Shown here piece after piece: positions 48,390 through 59,035 of a DNA stretch of 64,000 bases. Under the pieces are notes generated by a model. The model did no database searches. It was not told the origin of the DNA and saw only the letters and a list, made by a program, of their open reading frames with translations. The position numbers were made by a program, and so were the translations under genes. This DNA is from Sipunculus nudus (lineage: Eukaryota; Annelida; Sipuncula; Golfingiida; Sipunculidae), in the NCBI GenBank assembly GCA_026874595.1, contig CM049313.1:54976159-55040158 (forward strand). Direction: 5' to 3'. Each line of letters opens with the position of its first letter. Position 1 is the stretch's first letter.

Positions 48390-48998
48390 CAGTAATAATA
48401 ATAATAATAATAACAAGGGCACCCTAAAGCGGAGCATCCCCTCGCAAGGGCCAAAATTAGAATGGGTGTTTTACAAAGTGTCAAAATGAGGGCAGCTCTC
48501 TGGCCTTGACCTTTGCTCCTGTGACCTCAAACTAAATAGGGTTCTTCATCCATGGCTGGCTGAGCCAAACGAGCAAGATGACACCGACAGGTGTTGGTCA
48601 AACAGTAGCGACTAAAATGGGTCCACGAATTTTTTCAAGAAGAAGCGCTGTGACCGTGACTTTTGGACTCCGTGAGCTCAAAATCGATAGGGTTCTTTAT
48701 TCATGGGTGGATGAGCCATATGTGCAAGATGAAAGGTTTTGGTCAAACGGTTTGGCTTTAAATGTGTGCACAAGCTTTTTCAAGAAGTGGGCCCTGTGGC
48801 CGTGACCTTAGACCCCGTGACCTCAAAATCGATAGGGTTCTTTATCTATTAATGTGTCATTTGTAAAAGATGAAATGTTTTGGTCAAACGGTTTGGCTTC
48901 ATAAAGATCCATAGGCCAAATCTGGACGGACAGACGGACGGACTCAGGAACGGAGGCGTTACTATATCCCCTTCGCAACTTCGTTGCGAGGGAATAAA
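48390..48998 (+). mobile_element. Short Helentron-like tandem-repeat element
   Basis: It begins with an AAT microsatellite (48392-48413) and 'gcatcccctcgcaagggcc'. Three ~160-bp units follow, each 'ctgtgaccntgac' - 'ccgtgacctcaaaatcgata' - 'gggttctttat' - 'agatgaaaggttttggtcaa'. It ends with a GGACGGAC stretch (48923-48943) and the stem-loop TCGCAAC-ttc-GTTGCGA (48973-48989). Array, GACGGAC tail and end hairpin are in the same order as at 9722-11740, but the unit sequence is different. No protein is encoded. Confidence 0.75.
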
Positions 48999-49576
48999 AA
49001 TACACGACTAGCAATGGTACTAAGCTTATCGTATACTGGCTCTCCGAAATGAATGCCCTTTGCGCTGCATATATAGGTAACTGCATGAGTTATTATATAC
49101 ACGGGTATATCAATTATTTGTGTGCACAATAAATACTTTTCCTAACAGAAAACTGTAATTTGTTCGTATCAGGTGTGTTTAAAGGTATCGAAAAAATAAA
49201 ATTGGGATTATTAGGACACAATTCCTAAAGAGAGCTATTCAATTTATTCGAGTTCTTTTTTTTTCTTTTCAGCCATTGTGGTTGCGTCGTTTCACCGAAT
49301 AATATCGATAGTTGTAGTGTATTATAATAAATGAAAGCAGTACGGAAATAATACTTTGCAAATACTTTTCATAACATGAGTTTTCGAATGTATAACTGCC
49401 ACATATTGCCTAGTGCGAATGCACAAACACAAATAAAAAGCCATTTTTACATGACATAGATATCAAATAAATATATGATGCTGCCCTTTTCCTTTTTTGG
49501 CATAGATGTACAGTATTGCTTGTGCATAGGATATATGACACTTCCACTATTTTTATATATCTAAATTTGTTTGCAG
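48999..49576. other. Unassigned
   Basis: AT-rich; no gene seen. Ends at the acceptor of the candidate exon at 49577. Confidence 0.45.
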
Positions 49577-49629
49577 ATGTTGCGCAAGAAAAGTTACAAA
49601 AAATGCTTGGGAGTGTGAGAAATTCATAA
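49577..49629 (+). CDS. Alternative terminal exon candidate for the modular gene
   Basis: A good acceptor (atctaaatttgtttgcag) ends at 49576. Joined in phase 1 to exon 18 it reads D+VAQEKLQKMLGSVRNS and a TAA stop at 49627-49629. It would replace the Ala-stop of 42939 and add a short, basic, probably helical tail. It is 7.2 kb downstream of exon 18, so it needs the 42939 acceptor to be skipped. Confidence 0.3.
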
Positions 49630-51300
49630 TTTATGCTGTTTAGAATGTTTGATTGTCTGCGACGGTAAAGACAGTGCTCCCATGGACATGTTCATGTGCG
49701 CAGGTGAAACGTTTCAAATTAGAACCTGATGTAGTCCATATCAGTTACCTACGAGTAATCCCCTTTCCCCAAGGAATTAACTTCAAAAGAACCATCAGCT
49801 TTGAACTATGAACCGAATCAATTTATTAGTTGGCTTTCTGGCAAATCATAGCAACATATAAAACCAATACTTTGACACAGGCTTTGTCTTTGTCATTGTG
49901 TGAATATGTTAAATGTCTTTCCCTTGAGATTTTTCTGCCTCTTGCAGTCAGCAAAGTATGTTGACTGACATTTGAAGAGTGATGTCAAAAAGCCTTCGCG
50001 TCTCACAGAATCACTGAAATGGTGTATTGACCAAAGTTATTTTGTAAATATTCAATGCAACTTATGGCTTAGGTTTATCAGTCAAAGAGGAAAGGTATTA
50101 TAACGCCCGAGATTCACCTGATCATTTTGTTTCAGAAAACAAACTTAAAAATAACATATTTTTATTCACTGTGTTTTAACCGCATTATTTATTCAATCTT
50201 ATCATTCATGTAGACAAACTTAATTCATATTATATTATACTAGCGTTTGATAATTTATCTGCGGTAACTATGGTAACACACCAGCGTATGTGATTGCAAC
50301 GGTTGATGATATCAACACGGAAGAGATTGTAACTACGGGTTCCCCGTTACCTGGTTGTGAAAAATAATATTATTTGCATATCATGACAATTTGTGTTACC
50401 AAATAAATGATTTTGAAAATAAGTACTTTTCGATAACTGGTATTTACACCAGTGTCACGAATGTCCACATAAAATGTTCATAAACAAAGCAATATATTTC
50501 GTATGTTTAATTGCCTTGAAGAGTTTTGAATGGTTACCTTTTGACTTTCCTCTTTTATGTATGAGAGTTTGTCACATTTATACCACACATTTAATTATTT
50601 TATCTTTTTTTTTAAGAAAAAAGCAAGAACACCTTGCCGAAATGACCTCTATTCATTGAACAGACATGACTAGTACGTAAAGTATAAATCTATTAGCAAT
50701 TAAAATATATCCGTGAAGGCGATAAACCCGACAGACTGATTGGAGAAATGCATGTGACATATTTAAACGTACTTAGTATAATGAATATGATCATAAGTGC
50801 TGTGGTATATTGTTATTATTGCTACTGTTGAAGAAGCACCGTGGAGAAAATTGTTCAGTTAAAAGGCCATTTGAGTATTGATCATATGACTTTTGAATGA
50901 TCTGTATAGTAGTATACACATACGGACATGTAAACACCAGTCGTGTATGATTGTTGAAAGGGATGCAATATTTATCAGTTACACAGTAAAGTAACTGACC
51001 GTTTTCTAAATAAACAATATATTTACAGTAAAACTCCTGTATTACGGTCCCTGTTGGGACTGGATAAAAGTTGCCTTTATACAGGAATGGCCTTAATGCA
51101 AGGATTGACCGTGGGTGAGGGGAGGTTTTAAAATATAAAATAAAAACTGTTAAAGTGTTTATTACAAACAAAAGCATATATTATTATGTTTTTCAATATT
51201 ACCAATTTTAATTACAAACAGACATGTCGCAGTGAATTTGCGTTTTTTCTTTCATACTTTTACATAATCTTTCGTTTCCTCTCGAGTATGTTTCGAACCT
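49630..51300. other. Intergenic, unassigned
   Basis: No supported gene. The minus-strand frame at 50791-51177 (128 codons) is AT-rich, lacks family motifs, and ends at the edge of a repeat-like region. Confidence 0.45.
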
Positions 51301-51860
51301 CGGTGCATGTGCCCCCCCCCCCCCCCCCCAAGATCCGACACCCACCAATCAAACACATGCAGGGGCGAACCAGTGCTTTTGAGAATACGAATGAGGTCGA
51401 GCGGCCTATGGCGACACTGCTACGTGTCAAACAACTCGGTAACGGTTGAGCGGTTGACCGTGTTTGAGGCACTCATTAGCAGACAGGAAAGTGATATGTC
51501 AACGGTGGACGTTCGATTATCATTTGGCCATTGACCGAAACTGCAGCGCTTACTGGCCTGTTGGACCGGGAGATCTGACCTTAATATGGAACAGAGGAGC
51601 GGCCGGAATTGACAATCAAACGAACATGAAATATAACGGTGGTGAATTCCGACCAAAAAATCTGACCGTTATAGAAATCCTGACCGTTTTTGAGGAGTGG
51701 CAGGTGCACATTCTCCGCTTTGGCTTTCACCGGTCACTCGGTCACATTCCCAATGACCTTGGCTGCAGTGACATTTGCCATGACATCCTACCCCAAAGGT
51801 ACCCAAATCGCATGCTGGTTGTAAGTAATGATAAAAAAGAAAACACAATATGGTGAGGAA
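51301..51860. repeat. Poly-C tract and probable unclassified element
   Basis: A run of C (51311-51329) is followed by about 530 bases of markedly higher GC than the surroundings, with a recurring 'accgt(g/t)tttgag' phrase (51458, 51684). Open frames overlap on both strands. It looks like a mobile or repeat-derived segment, but no ends could be defined. Confidence 0.35.
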
Positions 51861-51893
51861 GCCCTACAAAATATTATGTCGGCTGTGTAAACG

Positions 51894-53490
51894 TACAGTT
51901 TGTCACTAAAGTGAGTACACCCCTCATACTTCAGTAATCATTTTATAAGATCTTCCCAAGGACAAATACTATGGAAATGAAATTTGGATATACTTTAGCA
52001 TAGTCACTTAAGTACAACTTGAATAGCAGCATAGAATATATTTTCCTCTGAAAATAACTCTACAAAGAGGTATTATTGTTTAAATGGCAGGCAACAAAAG
52101 TGAGTACACCAAACAATGAAAATGACTAAATGCCATCGTAAGTGTAAATATTTTGTGTGAGCACCAATATTATCTATCACTGACTTAAACCTCATGGGCA
52201 AGGAATTCAAGAGAGTTGCACAGGCTGTTGCTTGGTTCTTCTTCCATTCATCCATGGTGACATCAAAAACATGGCGGATGTTAGACAATGGCGCACCTCC
52301 ATGTGCCACTTGAGGATGCTTTACAGGTGCTCGATAGAGTTCAAGTTTGGAGACATACTTGACCACTCCTTAACCTTCACCTGTAGCTTCTTCAGGAAAG
52401 CAGTTGTCATCTTTGAGGTATGTTTGAGGTAGTAATCATGTTGGAAAACTACTGTGTGGCCCAGTTTCTTAAGGGAGGGCATCATCTTCTTCCTCAGAAT
52501 GTCATGGCACATGTTGGAAACCATGATTCCCTCAATGATCGGCAGCTCCCCAGTGCTAGCAGCACTCAGGAAGCCCCACACCATGACACTATCCCCATGC
52601 TTGACTGCAGACAAGACACTCTAATAATCTTGGTTCTCCTAACCAGGGCGCCACCACCAGATGAACACCATCTGAGCCAAACAGGTTTATCTTACTCTGA
52701 TCAGACCACAGGACATGGTTTCAAAAATTCATGCTCTTTGCCTGCATGTCATCAGCAAACTGCTGGTGGGCTTTCTTGTGAGTCAACTTCAGAGGATGTT
52801 TTCTTCTGGGACGACGGCCATCCAGACTAACTTGTTGCAGTGAGGAGCGTATGGTCTTAGCACAGACAGGCTGACCTCCTGCTTCTGCAATGTCTACAGT
52901 AATGCTGGAAGCATTGTTTTTTGGCATCTGTTTTTATGCCAACGTCTGTACCTGATGCATTGCACGAGGGCTTGACTTGTTTGATCGACCCTGGCGATGC
53001 CTGTTCTGATTGGATCCTGTCTTGCAAAACTGCTGTATGACCCTGGCAAACGTGCTGTAGCTCGGTTTCATGGTGTTATCAGTCTTCTTATGGCCTAGGC
53101 CATCTTTGTGAAGGACAACAACTCTATTTCTCAAGTCGTAAGACATTTCTTTGCACTGAGGTGCCATGTTGAACATTCAGTTGACAGTATCGGAGAATAA
53201 TACCCAAAGCACCGAGATTCACAGCTCAAATACAGGATACATACATGACATGAACATAATCAAAAGGACAAGTGGCTTAGCATGGTTGAATGAATTGTTA
53301 CTGTCAGGACAGTGCCTGATGACATTGGTCAATGAGGGGTGTACTCACTTTGTTGCCTGCCATCTAGGCAATAATTCCTCTGTGAAGAGTTATTTTCAGA
53401 GGAAAGTAATTCTATGCTGCTATGTAAGTTGTACATTGACTAGGCTAATGTATATCTCTTTAATCAGCCTTGGAAGTTATACTGCCGCAG
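51894..53490 (-). mobile_element. Tc1-like DNA transposon, inactive
   Basis: A TA at 51894-51895 precedes the left end 'cagtttgtcactaaagtgag'. The left terminal repeat (to about 52110) is mirrored at 53338-53480, sharing 'ggtgtactcacttt', 'gttgcctgccat', 'gagttattttcagaggaaa' and 'atgctgctat'. The repeats are therefore about 200 bp, with an internal copy of the end motif 'gtgagtacacc', as in Tc1 elements with direct repeats inside long inverted repeats. The right outer end beyond about 53480 no longer matches and seems lost. Confidence 0.88.
52130..53168 (-). pseudogene. Tc1 transposase, broken
   Basis: On the minus strand the frame begins MAPQCKEMSYDLRNRVVVLH (53168), the helix-turn-helix region of Tc1 transposases. 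It continues 52927-52721 with 'GGQPVCAKTIRSSLQQ' and 'GRRPRRKHPL' (second HTH and GRPR-like AT-hook). Then at 52614-52321 come 'KHGDSVMVWGFLSAASTGEL', 'VVFQHDYYLKHTS' (second catalytic Asp region) and 'SPNLNSIEHL' (the third acidic residue would be the E). The tail at 52320-52150 includes 'LLNSLPMRFKSVIDNIGAHTKY'. Frame changes near 52930 and 52720-52614, and a shift near 52320, prevent one product. A usual Tc1 transposase is about 340 residues, which fits the span. Confidence 0.9.
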
Positions 53491-53823
53491 CATTGATGGT
53501 CAGTTCTGAAAAGAACAAATTTTATATGCTATATTAATTGAGTTAGACCTTCAAAAGGCCGCTGAGATGCTGCCACGTGACAGTAGCCTGTGAATGGCAG
53601 CATACAAGAGTGACCAGATGCTGCAAGACTCCCCCCACTGTTCGCCCCACCAGGCAACTCGTCACCCGTAGCTCGCCTCCCGCTGCTTGGACTAACCCAT
53701 CTGGCTGCTGGTCACTTCTCGTCTTTTCTGACGGGTTTAGGAGGAAAATGTCGAGTTATGTTGTCAGTGTAATGTTAATCTTGCCTTGCATTATGAACAA
53801 AATCGATAACGCCATCAGGTGTA

Positions 53824-53828
<5 letters not shown>

Positions 53829-53870
<42 letters not shown>
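53829..53870. repeat. (TA)n microsatellite, left half
   Basis: TA dinucleotides immediately left of the MITE insertion. Confidence 0.97.
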
Positions 53871-53874
<4 letters not shown>

Positions 53875-54020
53875 GGCGGATACAGGATTTTGGAAAGGGG
53901 AGGTTTCAACCCAAGAAGACTAAATGTAAACCTAAAAAAAAATGCCGCAAATGTCATGGTCCCAAATTTGGTTTGATCCCCCCAGAACAGGTTGTTTTGG
54001 CTCAAAAGGGGATCCGCCAC

Positions 54021-54023
<3 letters not shown>
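53871..54023. mobile_element. ~150-bp MITE inside a TA microsatellite
   Basis: The left end 'ggggcggatacaggattttg' and the right end 'aggggatccgccactgca' are inverted repeats (GGCGGAT), and both sides are TA runs. The element most likely inserted at TA. There is no coding capacity. Confidence 0.75.
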
Positions 54024-54070
<47 letters not shown>

Positions 54071-54107
54071 GTGTGTGTGTCTGTGTGTGTGTGTTTGTAT
54101 GTGTGTG
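54024..54107. repeat. (TA)n then (TG)n microsatellite
   Basis: TA run to 54070, then GT-rich repeats to about 54107. Confidence 0.95.
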
Positions 54108-54239
54108 TAAACATATACAAATATGCATGTATATATATTTATATATTTGTGGTGTGTATATACATATGTATATATATGTTTTACAATATATAATAAGCTA
54201 TTATGATGTAATATTATATCATATTATATATTTCTATAT

Positions 54240-54360
54240 TTCTATTAGTTTTATTATTGTAAATAAAATATAACATAAGATAAGATAAAACAAAATGAAA
54301 CTATAATATGATTTAATATAAGATAAAATAAGAAATGATTAGATAAGATAAGATAATAAC
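54240..54360. repeat. AAGATA/TAAGATAAGATA simple repeat
   Basis: Degenerate 'ataagataagata' motifs in an A-rich tract. Confidence 0.8.
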
Positions 54361-54399
54361 ATCATTTATCACACAAAGTTAGTGAATACTGATTCATAG

Positions 54400-54600
54400 T
54401 GCAGTTGGGAACAGTGACCCACACACGTATTGGTACTGTAGGGTTCTATCAGGCACCCCTCTCTCCGGGCAGAACACACGAAGAACCTCGAGTGGGCTAT
54501 CTGGAACCCATGGATATCAAAAACGGTTGTAAGTTGAACCATGGTTCCAGCTGGAACTATACAGGTTCTACATGGAACCCCCAAGAACCCTTTTTTCTTA
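54400..54600. repeat. GGTTC/GGAACC palindromic repeat
   Basis: Alternating 'ggttcta' and 'tggaaccc' motifs (54440, 54505, 54545, 54565, 54577) could fold into short hairpins. Similar motifs occur in non-autonomous DNA elements. The ends are not defined. Confidence 0.45.
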
Positions 54601-54699
54601 GAATGTACTTTTCCTGTTTCAGCTTCCTTGTCTCTAATGCTCTACTGCAGACCCATTCTTTGTTGGTCCTTATTAACAAACTAATTTCTTGTAGGTGAT

Positions 54700-55230
54700 A
54701 TTCGGCTTAATTTGAAGGAATTGATGCTAGTACTACATATATGGTGTGTCGCCCGAGAACGTTACATGTATTGCTGGCATCAACTTACATATTCTTAAAA
54801 TTAACTAAGTTATGCAACAACCGTCACGATCAGTAAGTTCTGTTTACGTTTTTTAAGTGCTGTCACCCTTTTTTTAAATAACTGCGTCTGCTATAATACC
54901 GGTGCAAATCATATGATCATATTTGTCATAAACGGGTCTTCAATTCAATCAGTTAATTCTCTTCTATTTCAATTCATGCTATTGTTTTTTTTTATAATTT
55001 AAGACACACACGGTCTATAGTTCTTAAACAATGAATTTAGGATCAAATGGGTCAAGAGCTAAAAGAAGAATTTTTTGTTGCAATTATGCGTATAGTTTTA
55101 TTATTCAACTATTATCAAAACAATAATTCTTTCAGTAAAAAAAAATTATTATTATGGGAACTTTAGCGCAATCAAAACTAGAATTTAAATTAACAGGTAA
55201 GAAATATACTGTAAGCTCGTTAGTAGCAGA
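54700..55230. other. Unassigned AT-rich stretch
   Basis: No gene or repeat that I can support. Confidence 0.45.
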
Positions 55231-55710
55231 AACGGATCCAGGTGATCCGGACCCCCCCTCCCCCCCCCCCCCACCCCCTTTCAGCCGCCGCAACTTTTTT
55301 CAGGGTTCCAGACCAATTTTTGTGGCCTGGATCCCTCCCCCCGTTTTTCCGGACATGAAGACCTTTCTTTAAAAGCCCTGTCAGGAAAACGCACGCTCCA
55401 TGCCCGCATCTGACACGTACTGGCGCGAAATGGCCACAGGTCCACGGCCAACCTATATACTTTCTTCAAGCGGGCTAAATGCCTGTGACTTGCGGCCGCT
55501 ACGGGCCTCCTGCTTGTGTTCTGCGTGGGCTTTGCGGGCAAACTCCCGCGGTAAACTCCCGCAGCTTACCCGGAACAGGTTATGAGCATGTTCAAAACTT
55601 GGCTGCTGGTACTTCGGGCTTCCGTGCGCACCTGCGGGCAAGTCCGGACAAGATACGGGCGAGATACTCCGAGCAAACTGCAGGGAGCTGCGGGCAACAA
55701 AAATTGTAAC
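55231..55710. other. GC-rich, CpG-dense block
   Basis: Starts with 'ggatccaggtgatccgga' and a C-run (55250-55271). It continues with 'gcgggcaa' repeated (55528, 55633, 55692) and 'actcccgc' twice (55543, 55554). All six frames are partly open because of the GC content. It contrasts sharply with its flanks and is probably an inserted element rather than a gene. Confidence 0.4.
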
Positions 55711-56272
55711 CCGTAAGTAACACGCAGCGCCAATGTGACAGGGGCTCTACGTTTTGTCATTAGTAATCCTGGGTAGGAGCCCTAATTATTCTAAATACTG
55801 GATCTGCTCCTGCCTTTTATCAAAAGGCCTCACATGCAACGTTGTCATCCAAATCAACCGCGTACATTCATTCAGTTACTCTTATCTTCACTTCAACAGC
55901 TCGCGCGCCAGAAACCTCAAATATCCAGAGTCACAGTTTTGTTGTCAGTTTCATTTAAGGCAGAACGTGAAAGAGAACAGTGATTTCTCGCGGCCGTGGT
56001 ACTTGTGGATTTCATTTCTGGGCGGTAATTTATACTCGACAAAGCGACAATATATACGACCCTTTAACTGCGTCGACTTCTTTCCTTGCCGTTGTGTCAC
56101 TGAGCTCATGCCAGTCTGATTATTTCCGTGTTAACCAGCAGCGTTTTGAATCGGGAATGATGTGTTGTATCGCATAGACCGGTCCATAACAAGCATGAGC
56201 AGTTAATAAGCTAAAAATAGGCATATACAAGGTTTAAACCTGCGCATACACTTGCAGTGAATCTAATGGACC

Positions 56273-56327
<55 letters not shown>

Positions 56328-56344
56328 GTCTATATATAATATCA

Positions 56345-56381
<37 letters not shown>

Positions 56382-57161
56382 ATATTAAGATATTATTAAT
56401 GCTCCCCTGCACGGTAGCACTTTTATTGTGATGTATTGAACCTTAATGTATTACATTGATTATATATATATATACATAATGCATAATATATACATAATAC
56501 ATATTATATACATAGGCCTAAAAGTTCTGAGAAACGGATAGATAGAACTTGTACATATCTGCATCACTACTTCTCTTGGGACCTTTCTTATATCAAATAT
56601 AAGTATACAATGTAATGCCGAATAACAGGATATTAAGCGGTCATACTTTAAGGCTTATTAAAAAATATGAGATGCTCAATAATTATTTTAGAACATTGAA
56701 GCAAAGGCGAAATGTTTACACATGTTAGCGTATTATACACAGCTATTGCAATATTTAGACCATTTCCGCTGGGACAAGAATTGTCCGTCATAAGAGTTTT
56801 TTTTTTTTCTCAAGAATAAGACAGGTTTCTTTTATTTTAATTTTTAAAGATATGACAAAATCGGTTTTACGCCCGATCCTTTTTAACAAACTTCCGAATT
56901 GTGCCACAAATTTAATTGGTTTAAGAATTTGCCAATTAATTAAGATTATCCTAAAGGACACAGGACAATTGCAATTTTATAGGACATTTTACTAGGCCAA
57001 ATTAAATTGGTACAAGAATTTGCCACGATTATCCTAACAGATACATTAACTATAATCTGTTTTAAGTCTCCATGGTAGTAGGCACAGGACATTTTTAGGC
57101 CAAATTAAATTGGTACAAGAATTATCCAAGATTATCATGCATATACTATTAACTGTTTTAA

Positions 57162-57227
<66 letters not shown>

Positions 57228-57447
57228 TGAGCCTATATGTCTTTAACTGCAATCCTGAGCCTAACTTCTCTGAATAAACGTGATTTTTAAAAAATGATAG
57301 GAGAGATTTTGTGGAACAGCCCAGAGAGATTGAAGAACGGGTGGTATATTTTCCTTTGGTGGGCAGCGTCCTTGACCTTTCTGAAGTTTCAACACATGGA
57401 CAGAATTGACAAGTGATAGGCTAAAAGTAAAAAACAATTCAAGAAAC
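55711..57447. other. Upstream region of RIOK2
   Basis: No gene seen. It contains TA microsatellites at 56275-56324, 56350-56376 and 57163-57226. 'ccaaattaaattggtacaag' occurs twice (56997 and 57099), and 'aattggtttaagaatttgcc' at 56912 is a diverged relative. The core promoter and 5' UTR of RIOK2 must lie near 57300-57447, but no clear TATA box is visible. Confidence 0.5.
57163..57226. repeat. (TA)n microsatellite
   Basis: TA run about 220 bases upstream of the RIOK2 start codon. Confidence 0.97.
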
Positions 57448-57513
57448 ATGGGGAAATTAAACGTGACGCTGTTACGTTACCTGACGAAAGAGGATTTCCG
57501 AGTCCTGACAGCC
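57448..57513 (+). CDS. RIOK2: RIO kinase 2, coding exon 1
   Basis: ATG in good context (aaacATGG) starts MGKLNVTLLRYLTKEDFRVL, then TA and the donor gcc|gtaagt. It is 22 codons, phase 0. The sequence matches the start of RIOK2, the atypical kinase/ATPase that acts in the cytoplasm on late pre-40S ribosomal particles. These residues begin the N-terminal winged-helix domain (Rio2_N) that precedes the RIO catalytic domain. The exon was recognised by the protein pattern, not by a long open frame. The next exon is 5.4 kb downstream. Confidence 0.95.
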
Positions 57514-57705
57514 GTAAGTAGACCATACTCCACATCTATGGCTGCGCGATCTCATTAAATTTATCATTTTTAAAGACTGAAGAATAGACTGGCCTCTGCC
57601 AGTGTGGGCAACAGCCAATAAGCAACATACTCTTATTAAGTAAAGTCCGTTTTATCCCCTAATGTCCACCTGTTTTTGCTATTAAAATTTTTATTAGTGA
57701 CATTT

Positions 57706-57785
57706 TAAGGGAAACAGATGGATAGATAGATATATTTTATTCACAACAACAACATACACAGATCACATTTACATATATCTATCAA
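57706..57785. repeat. GATA-rich and CAA-rich simple repeats
   Basis: 'gatggatagatagatata' and 'cacaacaacaacatacaca' in RIOK2 intron 1. Confidence 0.7.
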
Positions 57786-58213
57786 ATTCTTTTCATAAAT
57801 TCTGCAAGTGTTAAAAGCCATGAAAAAGGAGCACTAAAGGTACGAGTCTTGAATTCAGGCTGCTGTTCTGGACACGTTAAGACACCACGGTAACATGTGA
57901 AACGTTGTAATAATATATCCAGTTTATAGTTCGTCCCAGTACTCATGTCCACATGTTTTTCAGGGATAATTTTTTATACAAGTGAAGCAGTGTAAATCTT
58001 TCTTGTCCAAAGGTTGCAGGAGCTATTCTGCCGACTACCTGCAAAAAAAGTAATGCCTTACCTTGCTTTAATTTTGTATGAGACGAATAATCCAAAATAT
58101 GACAAAACAAGTTACAGCGTTTACGACTTATTCCTAGCCTGAGAACTGATAATAAACAAGCAAGTCAAACTTATGACATTGGTCAATTGAAGGTGACGCC
58201 TGACCGATCACTG

Positions 58214-58233
58214 TGACGTCTTTGTGACGTCAC
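58214..58233. promoter_or_regulatory. Paired CRE-like sites in RIOK2 intron 1
   Basis: GTGACGTC is followed 11 bases later by GTGACGTCAC, which contains the palindromic CREB/ATF site TGACGTCA (58225-58232). Confidence 0.4.
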
Positions 58234-58783
58234 TGTTGTTTAACAAACACCAAATGCAGCCATAGACATGGAAAGTGTAACATGGAGGAATGTACTGTCC
58301 AGCAGTGCCAGGAAGACGCCATTCACGGTATTTCAGCATAAATAACGCAAAAGATTGGCAAAGTAAATACATTTTACATGATATTTAACTTCTTCACACA
58401 AAATCGCCGGAAAATCTGAGGGCATTTTTAAAGAATATTTTTAAAATAATTATCGCGAAAAAACATGCCGACACGGGGTTTTGGGACAGACTATACTCCT
58501 TTGTAAGTGAATGGTATCCTATATCCTTCCCATGTACCTCTTACCCTGTAATAATGTACAATTTATCCGTCATGATTCCTCCCTCTTGCTTGTTTAAACC
58601 ACTTGGCTTATGTGCACATGTCCTGCCTACGTCATTCACATCTGTTGTCTTGCACCCACCAGGCATTTGTACGCACACACATCATAGATATATTTGGTGT
58701 ATTTTAAGGGTTAGGGTTCACAAATAAAACCGTGACTCCAGCTAGATGGAGTACGGTTGAGTGGCAGGCAGTTAACAAACAGC

Positions 58784-58841
58784 TGAGGGTTAATTTTTTT
58801 AAGCTTTTGCAACGCATATGCTTGAAAAAAATTAACCCTCA
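58784..58841. repeat. ~21-bp imperfect hairpin
   Basis: tgagggttaatttttttaag and its near-perfect complement cttgaaaaaaattaaccctc are separated by about 15 bases. This is a strong stem-loop or cruciform in RIOK2 intron 1. Confidence 0.85.
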
Positions 58842-58918
58842 TTTTAACAACTAAGACCAATTCTGAAAAGTAGATTTAAATATCCCCACTCGTCCCCTCA
58901 CACCAAACTTGTCTTGCA

Positions 58919-59035
58919 TGGCGCAGTGGTAGTGCATAGGACTTGTTAATCCATGACTGCTGGTTCCAGACCTGGTGGAGAGCTTCACAATTGCAAATTA
59001 TGTGTACTAATAATTGCATTTCTCATTACAGGTTC
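58919..59035 (+). mobile_element. tRNA-derived SINE (family D), plus strand
   Basis: A-box tggcgcagtggtagtgc (58929-58945) and B-box-like tggttccagacct (58971-58983). It then has a body 'gagcttcacaattgcaaatt' and 'atgtgtactaataattgcat', which is repeated in inverted orientation at 61020-61125. Confidence 0.8.

Noticed and set aside
50791-51177. 128-codon minus-strand frame
   Set aside because: AT-rich composition, no family motif, no supporting splice or promoter signal.
51464-51856. 130-codon open frame
   Set aside because: It lies in a GC-richer, repeat-like block with frames open on both strands, has no known motif and no splice context.
53577-54110. 177-codon frame
   Set aside because: More than half is translation of TA and GT microsatellites and a MITE.
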